Below, piece by piece: positions 1 to 7,899 of a stretch of DNA of 64,000 nt. The notes beneath the pieces were generated by a model. It was not told the origin of the DNA. It made no database searches and was given only the letters and a program-made list of their open reading frames with translations. Every line of letters begins with the position of its first letter. The first letter of the stretch is position 1. The stretch is from Massilia sp. 9096 (lineage in GTDB: Bacteria; Pseudomonadota; Gammaproteobacteria; Burkholderiales; Burkholderiaceae_D). Position numbers and translations under genes: made by a program. Where the stretch lies: the NCBI RefSeq assembly GCF_000745265.1, contig NZ_JQNN01000001.1, positions 1,984,001-2,048,000 of the forward strand, in the 5' to 3' direction.

Positions 1-2279
1 ACTTCGTCCAGCTGCTGTGGGACCTCGGCCTGGAAATCGGCCACAGCATCCGCACCGTCGACGAGTGCATGACGGAGTCCGCGGCCGACATCACCGTGCA
101 GACCAGCCTGCTCGAAGCGCGCCTGGTGGTCGGCAGCGAGCCGCTGTTCGCCCAACTGCAAAAGCGCTACGACGCGGCGATGGATGCGCAGGCGTTTTTC
201 CACGCCAAGACCGCCGAGATGCGGCTGCGCCACGCCAAGTACGAGTTCACGCCGTTCTCGCTCGAACCGAACGTCAAGGAAAGCCCGGGTGCGCTGCGCG
301 ACCTGCAGGTGATCCTGTGGGTGGCCAAGGCGGCCGGCCTGGGCAACAACTGGGGCCAGCTGGCGATCCGCGGCCTGATCACGCGCGAGGAAGCGCGCCA
401 GCTGATGGAAAAGGAGAGCGCGTTCAAGGACATCCGCATCCGCCTGCACCTGCAGACCAGGCGGCGCGAAGACCGCCTGGTATTCGACGTCCAGACCGCG
501 ATCGCGGAGACCTTCGGCCTGACCTCCACCGGCGAGGGCCTGGAAGCACGGCGCGCCAGCGAATACCTGATGCAGCGCTACTACTGGGCGGCCAAGGCGG
601 TCACGCAACTGAACACCATCCTGCTGCAGAACATCGAGGCGCAGCTGTTCCCGACGCCGACCCAGCCGGTGCCGATCAACCCTCGCTTCAACGAAGTCGG
701 CGGCTTCATCGACATCGCCGCGGACGATACCTTCGAAGCCGATCCGTCCGCGGTGCTCGAGATCTTCGTGCTGATGACCGAGCGGCCGGACATCAAGGGC
801 ATGACCGCGCGCACCATGCGCGCGCTGTGGCACGCGCGCACGCTGATCGACGAGGCATTCCGCGCCCGACCCGCGCACCGCGCGCTGTTCCTGCGCATCC
901 TGCAAGCCCCGGTCGGCCTGGTGCACGCGCTGCGCCGCATGAACGACATGGGCATCCTGGGCCGCTACCTGCCGAACTTCCGCCGCATCGTCGGCCAGAT
1001 GCAGCACGACCTGTTTCACGTCTACACCGTCGACCAGCACATCATGATGGTGGTGCGTAACATGCGCCGCTTCACGATGACCGAGCACGCGCACGAATAC
1101 CCGTTCTGCAGCCAGCTGATCGCCAATTTCCGCGACCGCTGGCTGCTGTACGTGGCGGCGCTGTTCCACGACATCGCCAAGGGGCGCGGCGGCGATCACT
1201 CGGAGCTGGGCAAGCAGGACGTGCTCGACTTCTGCCGCGACCACGCGATCAACGAGGAAGACACCGAGCTGGTGGTGTTCCTGGTCGAGCAGCACCTGAC
1301 CATGTCGCAGGTCGCGCAAAAGCAGGACATGTCGGACCCGGACGTGATCGCGGCGTTCGCCAGGCTGGTGCGCGACGAGCGCCACCTGACCGCGCTGTAC
1401 CTGCTGACGGTGGCCGACATCCGCGGCACCAGCCCCAAGGTGTGGAACGCCTGGAAGGCCAAGCTGCTCGAAGACCTGTACAAGACCACGCTGCGCGTAC
1501 TGGGCGGCGAGCCGCCCTCGGCCGACCGCGAACTGCGCGCGCGCCAGCAGGAAGCGCTGGCCACGCTGCGCCTGTTCGGCCTGGGTCCGCACGACCACGA
1601 GGCGCTGTGGAAGCAGCTCGACGTCGCCTACTTCCTGCGCCACGACGCCTCCGACATCGCCTGGCAGACGCGCTCGCTGTACGACAAGCTCGGACACGGC
1701 AAGCCGGTGGTGAAGTCGCGCCTGGCGCCGATCGGCGAAGGCTTGCAGGTGACCGTGTACGTGCAGGACCAGCCCGACCTGTTCGCGCGCATCTGCAGCT
1801 ACTTCGACCGCAAGAACTTTTCCATCCTGGACGCCAAGATCCACACCACCAAGGATGGCTACGCGCTCGACACCTTCATGATCGCCGACGAACATTTCGC
1901 CGGCAGCTACCGCGACATCATCAACCTGATCGAGCACGAGCTGTGCGAGGTGCTGATGCGCCAGGAACCCTTGTCGCCGCCGCTGCGCGGGCGCCTGTCG
2001 CGCATGTCGCGCACCTTCCCGATCACGCCGACGGTCGATCTGCGCCCGGACGAGCGCGGCCAGTTCTGGCTGCTCTCGATCGCCGCCAACGACCGCAACG
2101 GCCTGCTGTTCGCGATCGCCAGCGTGCTGGCGCGCTACCGCATCAACCTGCACACCGCGAAGATCATGACGCTCGGCGAGCGCGTCGAGGACGTGTTCCT
2201 GATCGACGGACCGGCGTTGAACAACCAGCGCGTGCAGGTGCAGCTCGAGACCGAGCTGTTCGATGCGCTGAAAATCTGA
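1..2279 (+). CDS. glnD: Bifunctional uridylyltransferase/uridylyl-removing enzyme GlnD (5' partial)
   Basis: GlnD uridylylates and de-uridylylates PII proteins (GlnB/GlnK) in response to glutamine and so sets nitrogen assimilation. The reading frame is already open at base 3 ([18 protein letters not shown]), so the start and the nucleotidyltransferase active-site motif lie outside the window; about 758 residues are visible. An HD-domain motif ([17 protein letters not shown]) is encoded near 1160-1210. Two ACT domains follow at the C-terminus, one beginning with [15 protein letters not shown] near 1750 and one with [16 protein letters not shown] near 2070. The HD domain performs deuridylylation and the ACT domains sense glutamine in this family. 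The gene ends in TGA 41 bp before a pseudouridine synthase gene on the same strand. Confidence 0.97.
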   Translation, partial: FVQLLWDLGLEIGHSIRTVDECMTESAADITVQTSLLEARLVVGSEPLFAQLQKRYDAAMDAQAFFHAKTAEMRLRHAKYEFTPFSLEPNVKESPGALRDLQVILWVAKAAGLGNNWGQLAIRGLITREEARQLMEKESAFKDIRIRLHLQTRRREDRLVFDVQTAIAETFGLTSTGEGLEARRASEYLMQRYYWAAKAVTQLNTILLQNIEAQLFPTPTQPVPINPRFNEVGGFIDIAADDTFEADPSAVLEIFVLMTERPDIKGMTARTMRALWHARTLIDEAFRARPAHRALFLRILQAPVGLVHALRRMNDMGILGRYLPNFRRIVGQMQHDLFHVYTVDQHIMMVVRNMRRFTMTEHAHEYPFCSQLIANFRDRWLLYVAALFHDIAKGRGGDHSELGKQDVLDFCRDHAINEEDTELVVFLVEQHLTMSQVAQKQDMSDPDVIAAFARLVRDERHLTALYLLTVADIRGTSPKVWNAWKAKLLEDLYKTTLRVLGGEPPSADRELRARQQEALATLRLFGLGPHDHEALWKQLDVAYFLRHDASDIAWQTRSLYDKLGHGKPVVKSRLAPIGEGLQVTVYVQDQPDLFARICSYFDRKNFSILDAKIHTTKDGYALDTFMIADEHFAGSYRDIINLIEHELCEVLMRQEPLSPPLRGRLSRMSRTFPITPTVDLRPDERGQFWLLSIAANDRNGLLFAIASVLARYRINLHTAKIMTLGERVEDVFLIDGPALNNQRVQVQLETELFDALKI

Positions 2280-2320
2280 ACCCTCTTATTGTCCTTTTAC
2301 CGTCTTTTGTAGAACCGCCC

Positions 2321-3067
2321 ATGACTGAACCCGTACGTCTCTCCAAACGCATGTCCGAACTCGGCCTCTCCTCGCGGCGCGAAGCCGACGAGTGGATCGC
2401 CAAAGGCTGGGTGCGGGTCGACGGCAAGGTGGTCAGCGAATTGGGCAGCAAGGTGCTGCCGCACCAGAAGATCACGGTCGAACGCCAGGCCGCGGCCGAA
2501 CAAAGCAAGCGCGTGACGGTCCTGATCAACAAGCCGGTCGGCTTCGTTTCCGGCCAGGCCGAGGACGGCTACAAGCCGGCGGTGGTGCTGGTCAAGCCGG
2601 AAAACCGCTGGAAGGACGACCCGTCGCCGGAGCAGTTCCACCCGACCCAGCTGCGTTCGCTGGTGCCGGCCGGGCGCCTGGACATCGACTCGGTCGGCTT
2701 GCTGGTGCTGACCCAGGACGGGCGCATCGCGCGCCACCTGATCGGCGAAGATACGTCGATCGAAAAGGAATACCTGGTGCGCGTGCAGTACACCAAACCG
2801 GGCACGCTGCCCGACGCCGATCTGCGCAAGCTGAACCACGGCCTCTGGATGGACGGCAAACCGCTGCTGCCCGCCAAGGTGCGCTGGCAGAACGAGGACC
2901 AGCTCAGTTTCACTTTGAAAGAAGGTCGCAAGCGCCAGATCCGCCGTATGTGCGACATGGTCGGCCTGAAGGTCATCGGCCTCAAGCGCGTGCGCATCGG
3001 CCGGGTCAAGCTGGGCGAGCTGCCTCAAGGGCAGTGGCGCTACCTGGCGCCGGACGAGACGTTCTGA
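2321..3067 (+). CDS. RsuA/RluF-type pseudouridine synthase
   Basis: The 248-residue protein is an rRNA pseudouridine synthase of the RsuA/RluB/E/F group. An N-terminal S4 RNA-binding domain (RLSKRMSELGLSSRREADEW) precedes the catalytic domain, whose GRLDIDSVGLLVLTQDG segment carries the catalytic aspartate. The C-terminal EGRKRQIRRMCDMVGLKV motif is typical of the family. The ATG at 2321 starts exactly at the S4 domain; the same frame extends far upstream into glnD, but that part is a shadow. Overall shape is closest to RluF (23S rRNA U2604 in E. coli), but the target base cannot be assigned from sequence alone. A truncated copy of the window's palindromic repeat begins 2 bp after its stop codon. 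Confidence 0.92.
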   Translation: MTEPVRLSKRMSELGLSSRREADEWIAKGWVRVDGKVVSELGSKVLPHQKITVERQAAAEQSKRVTVLINKPVGFVSGQAEDGYKPAVVLVKPENRWKDDPSPEQFHPTQLRSLVPAGRLDIDSVGLLVLTQDGRIARHLIGEDTSIEKEYLVRVQYTKPGTLPDADLRKLNHGLWMDGKPLLPAKVRWQNEDQLSFTLKEGRKRQIRRMCDMVGLKVIGLKRVRIGRVKLGELPQGQWRYLAPDETF

Positions 3068-3069
3068 AG

Positions 3070-3148
3070 GGACCGTGATGAACCTGCTGCGCGTTGCGTT
3101 TGCGGTCTGCGATGCTTTGCGGCCGCCCGCTGCGGTTTCTCACGGTCC
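3070..3148 (+). repeat. Palindromic repeat family 1, short copy A
   Basis: This stretch is a shortened copy of the element also found at 46598-46732 and 55529-55647. It shares AACCTGCTGCGCGTTGC, the CGGTCTGCGATGCT block, GCGGCCGC and GGTTTCTC with those copies but lacks the central GTAC hairpin. Its ends are near-perfect inverted repeats: GGACCGTGATGAACC at 3070-3084 against GGTTTCTCACGGTCC at 3134-3148, with two mismatches over 15 bp. It lies between two convergent genes, so it may act as a two-way transcription terminator. Confidence 0.75.
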
Positions 3149-3169
3149 GGAAGAATCACGGAAAACGCA

Positions 3170-3502
3170 TCAGTGAATCACGGGCCGCGCCTGCATCTGC
3201 GTCCACGGGTCCAGCACGTGCAGCTCGTGCAGCACCTCGCGCGGGCCGGCGACGCTGCCGCCGCTGTCCTGGTCCCATTCCAGCCTGAGCTTGAAGCGGC
3301 CCTTGCGCAGCTCGACCCGCGCGTAATCGACCCAGGCGTCCTCCCTGTCGTATTCGAAGGTCTTGATCCAGCCGCTGCGCAGCAGCGCGTCGATCGCCTT
3401 GCGCAATGCGAACGGCGGCAAGCCTTCGATCGTCCCCGGTGTCAGCTGTGGATCGCCGAGCACCCCCATGTACCTCACCATCCTCGATAGCCACGTCATC
3501 AT
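3170..3502 (-). CDS. Small hypothetical protein
   Basis: The gene encodes about 110 residues of mixed composition with no signal peptide or membrane segment. I do not recognise the family. The middle (LRKAIDALLRSGWIKTFEYDREDAWVDYARVELRKG, here split as LRKAIDALLRSGWIKTFEYD and onward) looks like a small alpha/beta fold. On this strand GGGAGG lies only 2 nt before the first ATG (3502) and 5 nt before the second (3499), so the second is the better-placed start and gives 109 residues. It is convergent with the pseudouridine synthase gene. The opposite strand also has an open frame here, but it lacks a ribosome site and has the composition of a shadow. Confidence 0.6.
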   Translation of the reverse strand: MMTWLSRMVRYMGVLGDPQLTPGTIEGLPPFALRKAIDALLRSGWIKTFEYDREDAWVDYARVELRKGRFKLRLEWDQDSGGSVAGPREVLHELHVLDPWTQMQARPVIH

Positions 3503-3647
3503 CGCCTCCCAACAGTCGTTGAGGTGATTTCAGTCTAACAGTGGCGTTTATGCGTTGACGTTAATTGACGCACAGAGAATGCGTCCTGCATGACAGCGAG
3601 GGGGTTATTTTGTATCAAAGTATTGCGTTGACCGGGACGATGGCGGG

Positions 3648-5861
3648 TCAGCCCTGCTGCGCGGATGCGATATCCGCGATCGCCTGTTCCAGCTCCTCCA
3701 GCCGCACCGGCTTCTTGAGGTGGCGCGCGAAGCCGGCCGCGAGCGCCTGGCGCACGTCGTCCAGCTGGCCGTAGCCGGTCACGGCGACTAGGCGGATGCC
3801 CGCCAGCCGCGGGTCGGTCAACAGCGCGCGCGCCACCTCGTGGCCGGAGATGTCGGGCAGGTCGATGTCGACGAAGCCGATCTCGGGCCGCGCCTGCGGC
3901 GCCAGCGCAAGCGCGCTCCTGCCGTCGGCCGCACCGAACACCGTGCAGCCGCGCGACTGCAGCATCGCGCACATCATCTCGCGCAGGTCGGCATTGTCCT
4001 CGACCACCAGCACGCGCCGTCCGGCCAGGCCCGGCGCCGGCGCCGCATTGGTCTCGGGCGCGGCCGCCGCGCCAGGTTCCATCAGCGGCAGGAGCACCGT
4101 GAAGGTGCTGCCGCGCTGCGGCCCCGGGCTGTCGACCGCGACCGTCCCGCCCTGCTGCTCGACCAGCGATTTCACCACCGCCAGGCCGATCCCCAGCCCG
4201 CCCTGGGCGCGGCTGAGCACCTTGCCCTGTACGAACACCTCCCAGATGCGCGGCAGCAGTTCGGCGTCGATGCCCTTGCCGTCGTCGATGACCGCCAGTT
4301 CGCCCATTCCCGGTGCCCCTTCCGGTGCACGCACCCGAATGCGGATGTGGCCGCCGGCCTGGGTGTACTTGGCGGCGTTTTCCACCAGATTGCCGATGAT
4401 CTGCTGCAGGCGGTGCGGATCGGCGCCGACCCAGGTCGGCTCGGTGTCGGGCCCCAGATCGAGTTCGACCGCGTGCTGGCTGGTCACGCCCTGGGTCTGC
4501 AGCGTCAGCGCCACCTCGCGCGCCGCCGCGCCCAGGTCGACCGCCACCCCGGACAGCTGCACGCGGCCGCTCAGCACCCGGTTGGCATCGAGCAGCTCGT
4601 CGACCAGGTGCGCCAGATGCCTGGCCTGGCGGCCGATGATCTGCTGCGCGCGTTCGGCCGCCGGCGCAGGCGCGCCCATCTGGATCAGCGCGATCGCGGA
4701 ACTGATCGCGCCGAGCGGATTGCGCAGCTCGTGCCCGAGCATGGCAAGGAATTCGTCCTTGGCGCGGTTTTGCGCCTCGGCCAGGCGGCGCGCCTCCTCG
4801 GCTTCGGCCAGGTGGTGCCGGCGCGCCTCGTCCAGGCGGATCAGGCGCGTCGATACCGCGTGCAGCACCTTCTGCAGCGCGTTCAGTTCCGTGATGCGCA
4901 GGTCGGCGGGCGGCGGCAGCCGGCCCTCGGCCATGCCTTCGGCGGCCGCACCCAGGTATTCGGTGGCGCGCAGCAGGCGGCGCGCGAACAGCAGCGCCCC
5001 CAGCACCGCCAGCGCGACCGCGCACAGCAGCGTCACCGCGGTCAGCGCCACGGCGCGCGCGGCGCTGGCCTCGAATTCGGCGCTCGGCACCGCCACCGAG
5101 GCGCTCCAGCCGGTCAGCGGCGAGCGCGCCAGCGCCACTTGCACGGCCACGCCGTCGCGCGTTTCGCCGACCGTACTGGCGCGGCCGCTGCGCAGCGCCT
5201 CCAGCAGCGCCCGGTTCGGCTGCTTGCCGACGAATTCCTGCCAGCGCTGGCCACGCGCGATCGTGCCGCCTTCGCGGTCGAACACCGACACCAGCCAGCT
5301 TGCCGGCGTGTCCCTGGGCAGCAGGCGGTTCATGTCGGCCGCGTAGATCCAGTGGTTGAGCAGCATGCGCCGGCCGTCGGCCAGCCACACTGGCTGCGAG
5401 ACCGCCAGCACATAGGTCCGCGCCGCGCTGCCGACGAACAGGTTGGAAATGGTGGGTCGCTCGCGCATCATGGCGGCGCGCATGCGCGCGGCGACCGCTT
5501 CGGCCGGGAGCGGAATCGGTGCGCCGTATGGCAGCAAGGTGGTGAACACCTGGCGCGCGTCGGCCCGCAGCAGGGCGGTGTGACGCTTGCTGCCGGCGTC
5601 GGCCGCGCGCGCCTGCGCGTAGAACCCTTCGAAGTCGCCATGCGCCAGCAGGGCCGAAGTCGACAGCGCCTGGGCGCTGGCCAGGGCCGCGGTGATTTCC
5701 TGGTCCATCGTCAGTACCGTGGCGCGCGCCATTTCCTGCATGCTGCGCAGGACCGCCCGGCGCTCGGCATCGAGCAGCAGCTTGATGGCGAGCGCCGATC
5801 CCAGGATCACCGGTAGGAAGACGGCCGCAGCAAGCAAGCTCAGGTGGGTACGCACGCGCAT
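3648..5861 (-). CDS. Hybrid sensor histidine kinase/response regulator with extracytoplasmic sensor
   Basis: The 737-residue membrane kinase has a first transmembrane segment at about residues 9-29, an extracytoplasmic sensor (about 30-268, Cache-like by position and length), and a second segment at about 270-292. A HisKA domain follows with the phosphorylatable His377 in AMLGHELRNP. The HATPase domain contains NLVENAAKYT, DDGKGID and GGLGIGL. A C-terminal receiver domain (about 616-730) has phospho-acceptor Asp665 in GFVDIDLPD and Lys717 in KKP. There is no output domain, so it presumably relays phosphate to a separate partner. It is divergent from the peptide transporter gene at 6033, with about 170 bp of shared upstream region. 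The ligand is unknown. Confidence 0.9.
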   Translation of the reverse strand: MRVRTHLSLLAAAVFLPVILGSALAIKLLLDAERRAVLRSMQEMARATVLTMDQEITAALASAQALSTSALLAHGDFEGFYAQARAADAGSKRHTALLRADARQVFTTLLPYGAPIPLPAEAVAARMRAAMMRERPTISNLFVGSAARTYVLAVSQPVWLADGRRMLLNHWIYAADMNRLLPRDTPASWLVSVFDREGGTIARGQRWQEFVGKQPNRALLEALRSGRASTVGETRDGVAVQVALARSPLTGWSASVAVPSAEFEASAARAVALTAVTLLCAVALAVLGALLFARRLLRATEYLGAAAEGMAEGRLPPPADLRITELNALQKVLHAVSTRLIRLDEARRHHLAEAEEARRLAEAQNRAKDEFLAMLGHELRNPLGAISSAIALIQMGAPAPAAERAQQIIGRQARHLAHLVDELLDANRVLSGRVQLSGVAVDLGAAAREVALTLQTQGVTSQHAVELDLGPDTEPTWVGADPHRLQQIIGNLVENAAKYTQAGGHIRIRVRAPEGAPGMGELAVIDDGKGIDAELLPRIWEVFVQGKVLSRAQGGLGIGLAVVKSLVEQQGGTVAVDSPGPQRGSTFTVLLPLMEPGAAAAPETNAAPAPGLAGRRVLVVEDNADLREMMCAMLQSRGCTVFGAADGRSALALAPQARPEIGFVDIDLPDISGHEVARALLTDPRLAGIRLVAVTGYGQLDDVRQALAAGFARHLKKPVRLEELEQAIADIASAQQG

Positions 5862-6032
5862 GACAGGAATCCGGTTCGGGCTCGACCACGCATTCTATCT
5901 GCAAACTGCCAAGAAACCCTGTGTTTACAGGCGCTTTGGCGTGCCGGCGGCATTGCACGAAGCATTTTACTCAAGTAGCATCCAGGCCTTGCCGTGCTCA
6001 CGAGGAAACGGCCAAGACCCCATGGGAACCTG

Positions 6033-7538
6033 ATGAAAAACGAAATTCCACCCCTACCCTACACCCAAACCCGTTCCTTCCTGACCGTATCCCTGGTCGA
6101 ACTGTGGGAACGCTTCGGCTACTACGGCATGCAGGCGCTGATCGTGTACTACATGGTCGAACGGCTCGGCTTCGAAGACAGCCGCGCCAACCTGGTCTGG
6201 AGCGCGGCCGCCGCGCTGATCTACGTCGCCCCCGCGATCGGCGGCTGGGTCGGCGACAAGGTGCTGGGCACCAAGCGCTCGATGGCGATCGGCGCGATGA
6301 TCCTGACCATCGGCTACGCGCTGATGGCGGCGCCGACCGAGAACACCTGGTTCCTGTTCAGCGCCCTCGGCGTGGTGGTGGTCGGCAACGGCCTGTTCAA
6401 GCCGAATGCGGCGACCCTGGTCCGCAAGATCTACGAAGGCGATGACTCCAAGATCGACAGCGCCTTCACGCTGTACTACATGGCCGTCAACGTCGGCTCG
6501 ACCGTGTCGATGCTGGCCACGCCCTGGATCAAGGACGCCGTCAACGCCTCGACCGGCAGCCAGCTCGGCTGGCATGCCGCCTTCGGCGTGTGCAGCGTCG
6601 GCCTGGTGGTCGGCCTGTTCAGCGTGCTGCTGATGCGCGCCACCATCGCCCACGTCGGCAGCCTGCCGGACGAGCGTCCGCTCGAGGTCGGCAAACTGGC
6701 CGCGGTGCTGGGCGGCGGCGCGCTGATGGTCGTTGCCTCGGCCTTCATCCTGGAATACCAGGCGCTGGCGCGCGCCTTCGTCTATGCGGCCGGCCTGGTC
6801 GTGCTGGGCATCTTCATCCACCTGATCCGCAAGAGCCAGCCGAGCGAGCGCGCCGGCCTGTCGGCGGCGCTGGTGCTGACGCTGCAGACGGTGTTCTTCT
6901 TCATCTTCTACCAGCAGATGTCGACATCCCTGTCGCTGTTCGCGCTGCGTAACGTCGACCTCGACTTCAGCGTCTTCGGCGCCCACCTGTGGACCTGGTC
7001 GCCGGCCCAGTTCCAGGCGCTCAACGCGATCTGGATCATGGTGCTCTCGCCGGTGCTGGCCTGGGTCTACACCGCCGCCGGCCGCTCGGGCCGCGACCTG
7101 TCGATCGCCGCCAAGTTCGCACTCGGCTTCTTCTCGGTGGCGCTCGGTTTCTTCGCCTACGGCGTGGCCGGCCGCTTCGCCGTCAACGGCCTGACCTCGT
7201 CCTGGATCATGATCATCGGCTACGGCCTGTATTCGCTGGGCGAGCTGCTGGTCTCGGGCCTGGGCCTGGCGATGGTGGCGCGCTACGTGCCCTCGCGCAT
7301 GAGCGGCTTCATGGTCGGCGCCTACTACGTCGCGGTCGGCATCTCGCAGTACCTGGGCGGCCTGGTGGCCAACCTGGCCAGCGTGCCGAAGGACGTGGTC
7401 GACCCGGTCCAGACCCTGCCGATCTACGCCAGCCTGTTCAACAAGCTGGGCCTGGGCGCCGTGGCCTGCACCGCGATCGCGCTGGCCGTGCTGCCGCTGG
7501 TGCGGCGTCTGACCGCGACGCATAATGCACATCACTGA
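6033..7538 (+). CDS. Proton-dependent oligopeptide transporter (POT/PTR family, DtpA-like)
   Basis: The 501-residue inner-membrane protein imports di- and tripeptides with protons. Near the N-terminus it has the POT signature E-L-W-E-R-F-G-Y-Y-G (ExxERFxYYG). About twelve or more hydrophobic segments run to the C-terminus, and FFIFYQQMSTSLSLFA matches the family's second conserved region. The ATG at 6033 is chosen because MKNEIPPLPYTQTRSF fits family N-termini; an in-frame GTG at 5994 would add an unlikely basic leader. No strong Shine-Dalgarno is visible. GC-rich inverted repeats follow the stop. Two exported peptidase genes lie about 13 kb downstream, which suggests peptide use, but they are not in the same operon. 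Confidence 0.93.
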   Translation: MKNEIPPLPYTQTRSFLTVSLVELWERFGYYGMQALIVYYMVERLGFEDSRANLVWSAAAALIYVAPAIGGWVGDKVLGTKRSMAIGAMILTIGYALMAAPTENTWFLFSALGVVVVGNGLFKPNAATLVRKIYEGDDSKIDSAFTLYYMAVNVGSTVSMLATPWIKDAVNASTGSQLGWHAAFGVCSVGLVVGLFSVLLMRATIAHVGSLPDERPLEVGKLAAVLGGGALMVVASAFILEYQALARAFVYAAGLVVLGIFIHLIRKSQPSERAGLSAALVLTLQTVFFFIFYQQMSTSLSLFALRNVDLDFSVFGAHLWTWSPAQFQALNAIWIMVLSPVLAWVYTAAGRSGRDLSIAAKFALGFFSVALGFFAYGVAGRFAVNGLTSSWIMIIGYGLYSLGELLVSGLGLAMVARYVPSRMSGFMVGAYYVAVGISQYLGGLVANLASVPKDVVDPVQTLPIYASLFNKLGLGAVACTAIALAVLPLVRRLTATHNAHH

Positions 7539-7577
7539 CCTGTAGGCGGCGCCGGCCGGCGCCGGACAGGTCGTCAT

Positions 7578-7615
7578 GCGGCGCGCCGGCGGTCCCCCGC
7601 CCGCGCGCCGCTTTC
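7578..7615 (+). terminator. Probable Rho-independent terminator after the POT transporter
   Basis: The arms GCGGCGCG (7578-7585) and CGCGCCGC (7604-7611) are complementary and are followed by a short TTTC run. A second GC-rich palindrome, ACCTGT...ACAGGT around GGCGCCGGCCGGCGCC, lies just upstream. The T-tract is short, so confidence is moderate. Confidence 0.5.
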
Positions 7616-7642
7616 GTTGATCTTCGTTCGATCGGAGAGCCC

Positions 7643-7895
7643 ATGACCATCCTGAGCAGCGCGCGCCTGCGCTTCGAGCCTTTCGCCGACCACCATTTCG
7701 ACGGCCTGCAGGCCATGAACCGCGACCCCGCTCGGTGCGCCCAGCGTGCACGCGCTGCGCCATCCGGACAACCAAGCCTCGCAGCGTGTGATGGAACGCC
7801 TCGGCATGCGCGCGCTCGGGCAGCAGACCTGGAACGGCCACCTGGTCGAGGTGCACGAACTGACGCGCCCCGACTGGGACCGCGCGCGGCGCTGA
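7643..7895 (+). pseudogene. GNAT-family N-acetyltransferase remnant with internal deletion
   Basis: The first about 31 codons (MTILSSARLRFEPFADHHF then DGLQAMNRDP) are a typical N-terminus of a RimJ/RimL-type GNAT acetyltransferase. After about 7733 a different frame carries a typical GNAT C-terminus (NQASQRVMERLGMRALG, then WNGHLVEVHELTRPDW) ending in TGA at 7893-7895. The acetyl-CoA-binding core that should lie between them is missing, and the two parts are out of frame. The remaining coding length is about 250 bp against roughly 500 for an intact gene. The gene is therefore a decayed fragment. It lies between the POT transporter and the large kinase gene, which ends 5 bp further on. Confidence 0.8.
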
Positions 7896-7899
7896 ACGC

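Noticed and set aside
3173..3490. Plus-strand 105-codon frame
   Set aside because: It lacks a ribosome site and overlaps a better minus-strand gene that has GGGAGG before its start.
7549..7575. GC palindrome GGCGCCGGCCGGCGCC as an operator
   Set aside because: It lies just after a stop codon and beside a second hairpin, so a role in transcript ending is simpler.
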